Shown here piece by piece: positions 25,385-35,400 of a stretch of 64,000 nucleotides of DNA. A model generated the notes under the pieces. It ran no database searches. It was not told where the DNA came from and worked only from the letters and a program-made list of their open reading frames with translations. The DNA is from Neobacillus nitrireducens (GTDB lineage: Bacteria > Bacillota > Bacilli > Bacillales > Cytobacillaceae), in contig NZ_CP133262.1 in assembly GCF_030915405.1 (NCBI RefSeq), positions 310,001-374,000 on the forward strand, in the 5' to 3' direction. The first letter of the stretch is position 1, and the number at the start of each line of letters is the position of its first letter. The translations under genes and the position numbers were made by a program.

Positions 25385-26914
25385 ATGTATAACATGGATA
25401 GCATTTTCGAAAAGGAAGGGCGAAAGTTTCCAGGGGCGACCTATTCAGAGGTAGTATTGGCACCTGCTTATGATCACGCTAAGCAATCTTTACTTGAGCC
25501 GATGCTGGCCGTCCATAAAGCCCACCTGATTATGCTCGTGAATCAAGGATTGCTGCAGGTGGATGAAGCTTCGCAAATTATGAAAGGTATTTGGGCACTT
25601 GATAAAGAGGCACTTCTTCAATCTACCTACGATGGACAGCACGAGGATCTTTTTTTTCTTGTCGAAAGTCAAATTATGAATGTTGCAGGCGAAGCTGGCG
25701 GAAGTTTGCACCTTGGTCGGAGCCGGAACGATATGGGGGTGGCGATGTACAGGATGGTTCTTAGGGACAAGATTCTAGTTGCCACCCGGGCGCTGCTTTC
25801 CTTTCAAGAAACACTTTTGAATGTGATTGATACCTATAAGGAAACCATTGTTCTAGGGCATACTCATACGCAGCAGGCCCAGCCGATGACATTCTCCCAT
25901 TATCTTTTGGGAATGTACGATGTCGTTGACCGTGACTTAAAAAGATTGAAAGCAGCCTATGATACATGTAATACCAGTCCTCTTGGTGCGGCGGCCCTCA
26001 CTACGACCGGATTTCCGATTGACCGAAATAAGGTCGCAGAATTATTAGGATTCCCGAAAATCATCAAGAGTGCCTATGATTCGATTGGTGGTGCCGATTA
26101 TTTAGGGGAAATTGCCACCGCCATTCATTTAACCTTTATCAATCTCGGCCGGTTTGCCCAAGATCTTCTTTTATGGTCGAGCCAGGAGTTTTCAGCGATT
26201 CGTGTGGCAGATCCCTATGTGCAAACGAGTTCCATTATGCCGCAAAAAAGAAATCCTGTTTCTCTCGAGCATATTCGCGCATTAAGCTCAAGTGGTATTG
26301 GAAATGCTCAAACCGTACTTCAAATGTTACATAACACACCATACGGAGATATAAACGATACCGAGGATGACCTTCAGCCATATTTGTGGAAAGGTTTGCA
26401 CCTCATTGATCAAGTATTTCGGTTAACAAAAGTGGTGGTTGGAACACTTGAAGTAAATGAAGCACTTTTAAAAAGAAGGGCCCAAGAAAGTTTTGCGACG
26501 ATAACGGAATTAGCCGACACGCTATTTAGGGAAGCAAACATCCCGTTCCGAACCTCACATTCCATAGCCAGCCAGGTGGTTAAAATTGCCATGGCAAGAG
26601 GACTGAATGCTACCCATGTCACATCTGCACTCGTAGATGAAGCGGCAAAAGCAGTTGTAGGAGTTCCATTGAATTTACCGGAGGAGGTTATTCTTACTGC
26701 AATGGACCCAGAGCATTTTGTGAAAATTCGGTCGCTGCCTGGGGGTCCTGCACCAGAGGAAATGAAGCGAGCGATTATGGAAAGAGAAGCTAGTTTACAA
26801 TCTCAACTTACCTTACACCAGACTGAGGTTGCTCGAATTACAATTTGTGTGGAAAAACTAGACCAATTGACAAGCCAGTGGGGCAAAACGGATGAAGATA
26901 ACCAACCTATTTAA
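25385..26914 (+). CDS. Argininosuccinate lyase family enzyme
   Basis: A 509-residue member of the fumarase/aspartase superfamily, ArgH branch: LHLGRSRNDMGVAMY, GHTHTQQAQPMTFSHYLLG, and the signature SSIMPQKRNPVSLEHIRAL containing the catalytic Ser loop. ATG 25385 follows GGGGG by 7 nt. It is longer than ArgH (about 460), and no argG or other arginine genes adjoin it. It may therefore be a paralogue acting on another N-substituted aspartate or succinyl adduct rather than the biosynthetic enzyme. Confidence 0.8.
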   Translation: MYNMDSIFEKEGRKFPGATYSEVVLAPAYDHAKQSLLEPMLAVHKAHLIMLVNQGLLQVDEASQIMKGIWALDKEALLQSTYDGQHEDLFFLVESQIMNVAGEAGGSLHLGRSRNDMGVAMYRMVLRDKILVATRALLSFQETLLNVIDTYKETIVLGHTHTQQAQPMTFSHYLLGMYDVVDRDLKRLKAAYDTCNTSPLGAAALTTTGFPIDRNKVAELLGFPKIIKSAYDSIGGADYLGEIATAIHLTFINLGRFAQDLLLWSSQEFSAIRVADPYVQTSSIMPQKRNPVSLEHIRALSSSGIGNAQTVLQMLHNTPYGDINDTEDDLQPYLWKGLHLIDQVFRLTKVVVGTLEVNEALLKRRAQESFATITELADTLFREANIPFRTSHSIASQVVKIAMARGLNATHVTSALVDEAAKAVVGVPLNLPEEVILTAMDPEHFVKIRSLPGGPAPEEMKRAIMEREASLQSQLTLHQTEVARITICVEKLDQLTSQWGKTDEDNQPI

Positions 26915-26972
26915 ATCTTGATGATTGGAAAAGGTTGGAGTAGGGATGGTTTTGAAAACTAAAGGTGTGTTT

Positions 26973-27110
26973 ATGATGAGAAAGAACGACGAAAAAAAGC
27001 GGCAAAAACTTATCAATAAACTTATTTTTTGAATGTATATAAAAAAGAAGAGGAAAAGCTTTATAATTTGCCGTTATCAAAATTAGAATACGGGTATAGG
27101 GGATTTAAAA
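26973..27110 (+). pseudogene. Frameshifted FbpA-like (Fur-regulated basic protein) gene
   Basis: Frame 1 reads MMRKNDEKKRQKLINKLIF and stops at TGA (27030-27032). The next frame continues NVYKKEEEKLYNLPLSKLEYGYRGF. Together they match the pattern of the small FbpA family (KLI..GVYKK....LF.L.L..LE.EYR). One base appears to be missing after a run of six T. FbpA is a small basic protein of the Fur-controlled iron-sparing response. Confidence 0.55.
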
Positions 27111-27144
27111 CCGCAATTTTAAACGACCTTTCCCTGATTGAATA

Positions 27145-27927
27145 TCAAGGAAAGGCCGCTGGGGGTGCTTCCGCTTTTTTTAAAATCAATGGGTAAATGT
27201 TAATGATTTTATCTCCGCTATCCCGTTCATAAAGATTCAATATCAATGACCCATTAGAAAAAAGTTTCTCTTTTGGAATTTGAATATGAAGTTTAAATGG
27301 CTCCCACTCTTGCTCCCCATTAACAGCAATCTGTTTTTCTTTCATGTACTCCACATGGCCATCCTCAACCGAATAATATAGTACACCTTTTGTTGACCTG
27401 AATTCTCCCGTAATTATATAATCCCCTTTGGTGCCTGACACCTTTACAAACCTGTAGGCAGTGTTTTCCTCAGGGACATTTAGTTTTTGAGTACTGTATA
27501 GCTTCATACGGTTTTGGATGGGTTCATCATTTAATCTGGTCGGCTTTAACACAGCATTGACAGTATATTCTCCAGGAGGAACCCTTTTTCCCTTGAAATG
27601 ATAGTTCCATTTTTCATATCTTTTAATAGTTTGGTGTGGATTTACACTAATAGTCTGAAATGCCTGTAAAAAATACTTCCCCTGTGAATAAACATAAACC
27701 ACTGAACCAGCTTGGTTGGTAATTGTTATTTCAACCATTTGGGAAGTGGGAAATTCAAAGTGGAGCGGTATTTCTCCCTCGTTTTTTAGGATCATTTCGA
27801 GTTCTGCCATTTCAGGACTTGCTGTCGGGATTATATAAAATGCGTAATCCAAATCATTCACCCCTTTTGCTCCCGTTATTCTTACAAATGGAAAAAAAAT
27901 CAAGATTACACATAGAAATATTCGCAT
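27145..27927 (-). CDS. Secreted BsuPI-type proteinase inhibitor with Gmad2 domain
   Basis: A 260-residue protein. Residues 1-20 form a signal peptide. BsuPI-like beta-sandwich strands span about 30-125 (FEFPTSQMVEITITNQAGSVVY, FLQAFQTISVNPHQT, PPGEYTV). A Gmad2 spore-germination-associated Ig-like domain spans about 155-250 (VKVSGTKGDYIITGEF, EPFKLHIQIP). BsuPI is an intracellular proteinase inhibitor in B. subtilis; fused to a signal peptide and Gmad2 it is more likely extracytoplasmic. It is divergent from the subtilase gene at 28461, which suggests a protease/inhibitor relationship. Confidence 0.7.
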   Translation of the reverse strand: MRIFLCVILIFFPFVRITGAKGVNDLDYAFYIIPTASPEMAELEMILKNEGEIPLHFEFPTSQMVEITITNQAGSVVYVYSQGKYFLQAFQTISVNPHQTIKRYEKWNYHFKGKRVPPGEYTVNAVLKPTRLNDEPIQNRMKLYSTQKLNVPEENTAYRFVKVSGTKGDYIITGEFRSTKGVLYYSVEDGHVEYMKEKQIAVNGEQEWEPFKLHIQIPKEKLFSNGSLILNLYERDSGDKIINIYPLILKKAEAPPAAFP

Positions 27928-28374
27928 TTTGGTCTCCTTTTTCCTTTATTCTCTCCGAAAAAATCCATAGACCCATGGACTAACTCCTCTATTAAATTTC
28001 AGTTATTTTGCTCAAAGAGGAAATCGTTAATGCAAGGTCTGAAAAATATATATTATAGAAATAGAGGGAAATGGGGGAATCAGAAAGGTTCAAGGGTGTG
28101 ATTTTTTGACGATTATTTTTTAAAATCGACACTATATGACTAATAAGCAAGAGCAACCAAAATTCAGCCATATTGGGAATTAAACATGATTTCACCTAGT
28201 AATCTCTGTTTTGAATCTGTTATGCAAAAAGTCTTTTTATACCTACCAAATGCCGAATAAAAAAGCGCATGAAAAGATGACTATTTCTAAGTTCATTTAA
28301 TAGTTTTGGGGTATTAAAAATGTTTTACAAAAAACACAAAAAATGTCGATTTTAAAAAGAAGATGAATTCAATA
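27928..28374. other. Intergenic region without a supported gene
   Basis: AT-rich DNA between the divergent inhibitor and subtilase genes. It holds a long-range 14-bp inverted repeat, TTTTTAAAATCGAC (28117-28130) and GTCGATTTTAAAAA (28345-28358). A 67-codon minus-strand frame (27992-28195) has no Shine-Dalgarno sequence and an unconvincing composition. Confidence 0.5.
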
Positions 28375-28414
28375 TTTCCCCCAATTTACTAATCTTTCGA
28401 AAATTCATATTATT
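28375..28414 (+). promoter_or_regulatory. Shared subtilase promoter element, copy 1
   Basis: TTTCCCCCAATTTACTAATC, then TTTCGAAAAT and TCATATTATT. The same block occurs before the giant subtilase (32323-32362). TATTAT (28109-28114 relative to the window's 28 kb block, that is 28409-28414) is a possible -10. Confidence 0.5.
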
Positions 28415-28460
28415 AAAAATGAAAGTAAAAGAGGATACATAAAGGGGAGAGGATTTTCAG

Positions 28461-31400
28461 ATGAAAGTTTCGAAAGGTATACCATTTAAAGTACTCACGA
28501 CTGCAGCGTTGTCAGTGATGTTACTTTCCAGCACATACGCTTCGGCTGAAACGCCAAACGATAGCGTAAGCGATGAGATTACACTTCAAGACATTTTGAA
28601 GCAGGGTCATGAAATTTTAATGGCTGATCAAGGACAAGCAACAGATGAAGCAAGCAATGACCCAATGGATTATCGGAATGTGAAAAACGGAAAAAACCCG
28701 TTTAAGGCAAACCAAGATGTACGAGTCATCGTGGAGCTTGATCAGCCAACTGATCAATCTGCAGCTACATCTTCCGAGAATATTCAAGATGAAGTTATCA
28801 GCAAGCTTCCAAAAGGGCAAGCGAAGTCTGTAAGACATCGCTTCCACACCGGTTTTAATGGATTTTCAATGGAAACGAAATTCAAAGACTTAAAAGACAT
28901 TCAAAAAATCGATGGCGTTAAGCGGATTCATATTGCCCGCACGTTCACCGCAGCGGCGGATGAGAGTAAAGGCTTAGTTCAAGCACAAAAAGTTTGGCAG
29001 TCTCTTGGCTATGAAGGGGAAGGCATGCTAGTTGCCGTTGTCGATTCAGGCGTAGATTACAAGCATAAAGATTTGACCTTAACGGATAAAGGCAAGGCAC
29101 AAGAGGAGCTGAACTCCACTAATATCCAAGCAAAACTTGCTTCAACTGAAACAGTAAACGATGTTTGGTACAACGATAAAGTTCCGACAGGATATGACTG
29201 GGCGGATAATGATAACGACGTGTTCCCTTACGCAAATCCGCATGGTATGCACGTATCAGGTATCATCTCTGCAAATGGAAATGAAAGCGCAAATGGCGTA
29301 AAAGGAATCGCATCAGGCGCACAAATCCTGGCTGAAAAAGTTTTCTCGGATAAAGGTGGCGGCGGTGCACAGGAAGATGATATCATCGCCGGCATTCAGC
29401 ACGCAGTGGAAATGGGCGCAGATGTCATTAACATGAGCTTAGGCTCTGATGCAGGTCCAGTAAGTGAATCGGAAGATCCAGTTCAACAAGCGATCCGCGA
29501 AGCAACCGAACAAGGCGTATTAGTGGTGGTTGCAGGCGGAAACGCTTCTTATTCTAGCAAAAACAATGTGCTGATGAGTTCATTATTACCTTATGCTGAC
29601 AATCCAGATATTGGTGTGGTTGGCTCACCTGGCGTAAGCCCATATGCATTGTCTGTTGCAAGTTACGAAAACAACAGCATCAACTACAATACGGTTCGTC
29701 TATCAGACGGAACGGAATTGGCTTATCAAGACCAAACGTATTCAGGATTTGTACTAGGGGACAAGCTTGACCCGAATAAAGAATATGAACTCGTCTATGG
29801 TGTGGAAGGAAAAGATGCCGACATCAAAAACATGGATTTAACAGGTAAAATCATGATCTGTCAGCCAAAGAGTCCATACAGCAGTTACTCGTATGTTCAA
29901 ATCTATGCGCAGCGTAAAGGCGCAGTCGCAACAATCTTTGTGCCGCCGACTGTGATGAAAGACTATTCACAAGTCCAGTTCAACCCGTCTCCTGCGATTC
30001 CAGTCGTTACCACAAGCAAGTCGGACGGGCAAAGTGTCATAGAGAAGCTTCAAGCAGGTCAAAAAATCACCATGAAATTGTCGAAGGGCACATGGATTGA
30101 CAATCCATTAAAGAACAATGTTTCTAATTTTTCTTCATGGGGCACACCTGAAAATCTTGATTTCAAACCAGAAATCACCGGTGTCGGCGGACAGATTTAT
30201 TCGACCATTCCAAACAATAAATACCAGGTGATGAGCGGAACGTCCATGGCTACACCTCAAGTAGCAGGCGGCGCAGCATTATTAATGGAAGCCATGAAGA
30301 ATAAAGGCCTCGGAAAATCGAAAGAAACTGCGCTTTTAGCAAAGCTTGCTTTAATGAATACATCAAGCATCATCGCAGACCCAAGAACCAACAATGTGCT
30401 TCCATATTCTCCGCGCATGCAAGGTTCAGGCATAATGCAGATTGCGAGTGCGATCAATACGCCAGTATTATTGCGTAATAAGCGTGCATCGCTTGAGCAG
30501 GCAGGAAGTGTTGCGCTTCATGAGATCGGTGATACTCACTTTAATTTAAAACTTGAGATGCAAGCACTTGACGGCAAGGATGTTCCAGATTCCATTGAAT
30601 ATAAAGTAGTAGTCGATGTGTTAACCGACGAAACCACGCATGCGTCATATGATCTTGCAACTTTCGGTTTCAAAACACGCGAAAACGACTACCTTACAAC
30701 CAAAACAACCCGTATTGAAGGGGCTAATGTTCACGTGAACGGAGGCGATGCGATTACGATCAAACGTGGCAAGCAAAAAGAGCTGAGCATTGACGTTAAA
30801 CTCCCAGAGAATTTAAAGAAAAACACCTTTGTTGAAGGTTTCGTGAGATTGGTTCCGACTTCTTCAAATAAAAGTGACAAAGTCGTTCCATTATCGATGC
30901 CATACATGGGCTTCTACGGAAAATGGGATGAACCGAAAAACATCGACCCATCAGCAGAGAAAAATGATGCGTTCTTAGGTTACACGACACTTTGGGATGA
31001 TATTACTGATGTACCGCTGGCATTAGACCCGGTAACACATAAATATAACGCAGACCGCGTGGGACCTCGCCATATTCCATAGCAAACGGCGTCATTCCGT
31101 CCTTCACGGTGCTTCGAAACTTGTCAGAACTTGAGGCTTATATCCTCGATAAAGACGGAAATCAGGTGAACTACCTTGGTAACTACAGCGATTTCACCGG
31201 CGAGCCGTGGAAATTCCAGAAAAACATTATGAGCATCGGCGACACCTACTACAATATTGACGTTGATTCTTACTATTGGAAAGGTCAAGATAAAAATGGT
31301 AATACCCTCCCAGATGGCGATTACAAATATGTGCTTCGCTCGACCTTAGATGTTCCAGGTGCAAGACCGCAAACTACTGAAATTCCGGTGAAATTGGACT

Positions 31401-31957
31401 CGAAAGCGCCGCATGCCTCTAACATTCAAGTGACGCCGACTGCGGACGGAAAGTATCAAATTTCGTTCGATGTAGCAGATAACGAAGGCGGAGTAGGTTT
31501 CTTACAAGCCGTTGTCTACTTAGATGGTACCTATAATGTTTTAAAGCCAGGTCTAACCAGCTTTATCGTGAAGAAAGAGCCAAAGAGCATTGTCGTCATG
31601 GCGGAAGATGCTGCTTATAACGAGGGTTACACCGTATGGGGAGATACTTCCTACATCAAGTCAAGCATGCTCATTCAGTACATGACAGTGCAAAATTATA
31701 CGAAAGTTAACGAAAATAGCCCAGCGAAAATCATCGCGTTCTCGGATAATAAACTTCACTGGAAATTCTATATCAAGGATGAAAACGGCAATGTCGTGTT
31801 CACGAAAGAATATCCATTGGAAGATGAAATCCGATTCACATGGGCACCAGGTCCTGAGATTCCAAATGGAACATATACGCTTTATGCGGACGGCGAGAAT
31901 GTGGAAGGATTTAAAGTGACAGCAACAGCATCAAGCAAGTTAAATGTCTTACATTAA
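28461..31957 (+). pseudogene. Lactocepin/C5a-peptidase-like S8 subtilase, frameshifted
   Basis: A cell-envelope-type subtilase of about 1,160 residues in two frames. The first 873 codons hold a signal peptide (1-30), I9-like propeptide, S8 domain with Asp195 (VVDSGVD), His261 (PHGMHVSGI, the HGMHV variant typical of lactocepin/C5a peptidases), a PA insert (about 440-530) and Ser595 (SGTSMATPQ). Then comes an A-type Ig-like region. A TAG at 31080-31082 ends this frame, but the +1 frame continues PYSIANGVIPSFTVLRNLSELEAY to 31957. One base is missing at about 31064-31069. The Shine-Dalgarno sequence is AGGGGAGAGG. There is no LPXTG. It could be a true mutation or a sequencing error. Confidence 0.85.
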
Positions 31958-32026
31958 ACCCTATTTAACTCCGCCTAAACAAGTAACGGTTGTTCAATAG
32001 CGATAAAAAGTAAATAGAATTTTTGG

Positions 32027-32074
32027 AAAAGCTATCAAGCCTCTTACTCATATTAGGAGTTTGATAGCTTTTTT
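32027..32074 (+). terminator. Terminator of the first large subtilase
   Basis: AAAAGCTATCAA ... TTGATAGCTTTTTT with a pairing inner segment (CTCTTACT/AGGAGT). The rest of 31958-32322 is AT-rich with nothing else recognised. Confidence 0.8.
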
Positions 32075-32322
32075 ATTATGTGAATCCGGTGCAAAATTTG
32101 TCATATTTAATAGATTTTAAATAATGGTTAACCCAATATTTACTATCATACTTTCTTGTTAATTCTTTAAAATTCCCCCAAGTTTTAATAGCTATCTATT
32201 TCCAATTATCATTTAAGAAATCCTTGAATTAATTGAATTCCACTAAAAACGTTTCCATATTTAGTGTAAAAACATGCATTTTTTTGGGGAAATCGCCGAT
32301 AAACGTCAAATAAAATCGTAAT

Positions 32323-32362
32323 TTTCCCCCAATGTACGAATTTTGTAATCTCATATACTATT
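32323..32362 (+). promoter_or_regulatory. Shared subtilase promoter element, copy 2
   Basis: TTTCCCCCAATGTACGAATT, then TTGTAATC and TCATATACTATT. It aligns with the element before the upstream subtilase with only a 2-nt spacing difference. It is about 130 bp upstream of the start codon. Confidence 0.5.
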
Positions 32363-32488
32363 TAAATATATTTAAGTATTGTGAAAATTATTGCTACTTA
32401 AATATAAAAATAATTTTGAACGCCTAGTAAAAATTTAATCAAGGGTGTGCAAAACTACTATTTTTATATATTTTAAAGGAGGGTAAAA

Positions 32489-35400
32489 ATGAGTACAAGA
32501 ATCAGAAGAAAAAAGAGATTATTATCGATTTCTGTGCTAATTGCAATGCTATTAAACTTTGCGCTCCCACAGAGTTTAACACTCGTACATGCTGCTGCTA
32601 ACTCAAGTCAGCAGAGTACATCAGATGGAAGATTTGATGCAAAAGAAGTAAACCGTATTCTGGACGGTCTTACTCCTGAGCAAAAAGCAAGCATTAATAA
32701 GCTCACTGGAGCAGATAATGCCCAAAAAATTCGTGTAGATCAAAAAGATTTACGTAGTTCAAAAACTATTAATGTAATTGTTCAATTTAAACAAGATCCA
32801 GCAAAGATACAAATCATTAAGCAATCATTGGCTAAAGGTGGAGCAACTGTCAATAGTCAAGCTTTTGCAAGCGAATATTCCGACGCACAAAAAAAGGTTA
32901 AAGATTCTCATGCTAAATTTAAAAGCTTTTTAGAGACTCAGCCTAAAACGCAAATAATTGGCGGTAAAACTGTTAAGACGGCTACGAGCATTACGCGAGA
33001 ATATACAGAAGCCTTTAATGGTGTATCTTTATCTCTACCTGCAAAATTAGTAGAAAAAATTGCCCAAAATCCAGAAGTTGCTTCTATTTGGTCTTCAGTT
33101 GAGTACACTGTTGCCGAAGGAGGAACTACTACACAAGCGACAAGTGAATCTGTAGGCAAACCTACAGGAGGGCTTTCTTTATTAGGATTAGATAAACTTC
33201 AAGCTGAAGGTCATACAGGTATTATTAAATCAGGTCCTCGTGCAGGCCAAAAAGTTAAGGTTGGTGTATTGGATACTGGTATTGACTACAATCACCCTGA
33301 TTTGAAGGCTGTCTATAAAGGTGGACATGACTTAGTCAATAATGTAGGAATTGACCCAAATGGAAATGTTAAATATGTAGATGACCTTGACCCAATGGAA
33401 ACCACATATGAAGATTGGGTAGCTGCTAAGGCGAATCCAGATCTAGTAGTAGGACCACCACCTGCAGATTATAAGCAGTATATTACAGAGCATGGATCTC
33501 ACGTTTCAGGGACAATTGCTGCAAATACGACAAATAATAACGACGTATATTCAGCAAATGGTGTAGCGCCAGATGTGGCCCTTTATGGCTACCGTGTACT
33601 AGGACCAGGTGGACGCGGGACATCAGAATCTGTATTAAACGGTATTGATCAAGCAGTTAAGGATAAAATGGATGTCATCAATCTTTCGCTTGGTGCAACG
33701 ATAAATGATCCTCTTTACCCAACAAGTATCGCTATTAACAATGCTACTTTAGCGGGTGTTGTGTGTGATGTTGCAGCAGGTAATGCTGGTCCTGATGCAG
33801 CTACGGTTGGATCCCCAGGAACTTCAGCATTAGCCATTACTGTTGGTGCAAGTACAATTCCGGGGGACATTCCTGTAATGACCCTAAAGAATGGCTCAGT
33901 ATCTTATAAAGCACGTTTATTTGGTAAAAACTTTACCCAAGCAGACGATGCTTTTAAAGGACAAACCTTTCCAATTGTGGATGTCGGTTTAGGTCGTGCG
34001 GCAGATTACAGTGGATTAGATATGTCTGGTAAAATTGCTCTCGTGAAACGTGGCGGAGAGTTTTTATCGACTAAAATGGCAAATGCAAATAAAGCCGGCG
34101 TAGCAGGTATGATTATTTGGAACAATACTGCCGATGCAGATAACCAAGGCTATATCAACAGCTTCTTAGGCGTTAGCATGGATAATGTGTATTCTGTTTC
34201 ATTAACGCAAGCAGAGGGACAAGCTCTTTCTGATGCCATTTACAAGGATCCGAAATCGGCAACGATTACGTTCCCAAATACACTTGAAACACCAGTCTCA
34301 AAGAAAGGGGACGAGTTAGCAAGCTTTAGCTCAACGGGACCAGTAAAGGATTGGACAATCAAGCCAGATGTTGTAGCGCCAGGTGTTGACATTTCTTCCA
34401 CCATTCCTTATGACGTTTATGAGCCACAAGCAGGTGTAAGTGTAGAAGATAGAGATTATAAGTATTCTTATATGTTAATGTCCGGGACTTCAATGGCAAC
34501 GCCTCACGTTGCAGGTATTTCAGCATTGATTTTAGCTGCTCATCCAGAATATACTCCGGCAGATGTTAAGTCGGCTTTAATGAATACAGCTAAGGATATT
34601 AATACAGATTCAAAGACTTATAGCGTATACCAAGTCGGTGCTGGACGTGTAGATCCTGCACGTGCAATTAAAGAGAATGTAAAAATCCAAGTTTTAGAAA
34701 AAGCATATGTTTCTAATTCAGATTCTACATTGAGTCAAGTTGATAATCTTACTGGAAGCATATTCTTTGGCTTTAAGGGTAGAGGAGAAGGGGCTACGAA
34801 CGGCTCTGATGATGTGGTCTCATCAAAGGACTTTAGCGTAACGAATCAAGGAACAAGCAGTAAAACGTTTAATGTAAGTACTCAATTTATTTCAACCAAA
34901 TTTGCTGGATCCAATAAAGTAGGACCTGGCACAGGAAATGATGTCAAAATCGATTTTTCTAACGGTGGTACAAAAGTGACATCTATTCAAGTTGGTGGAG
35001 GAAGTACCGTTAAAGAAACAGCAAGTATTACGGTTCCGTCAAACTCATTAGATGGCACTTACGAGGGTTATATTTACCTTGTAAATGCGGCGGATTCATC
35101 GGAGTCATATCGCATTCCGTTCACGATTACGGTTGCGGAAAAAGGTATTAATTCTTTTAAAGTTAATCTCAAGGCGATGACACCGGATTCAGCATCTGCC
35201 TATTCCTTCTCGGTAAATAGTGAAATGGAAAACACCTATATTTTATTAAAAGATAAGGACGGAAAATATCTAGGAGTAACAAACACTTTAACAAGTGCTA
35301 GTGGCATTTCACCAGGTGTACAATACGGCCCTAGATTAATGCTATTATCTGGACAATACCTTCCATTTAAAAAGCCATATGATGGCACCTATGATCAATC

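Noticed and set aside
27992..28195. 67-codon minus-strand ORF in the protease/inhibitor divergent region
   Set aside because: No ribosome binding site and no protein-like pattern; it overlaps likely regulatory DNA.
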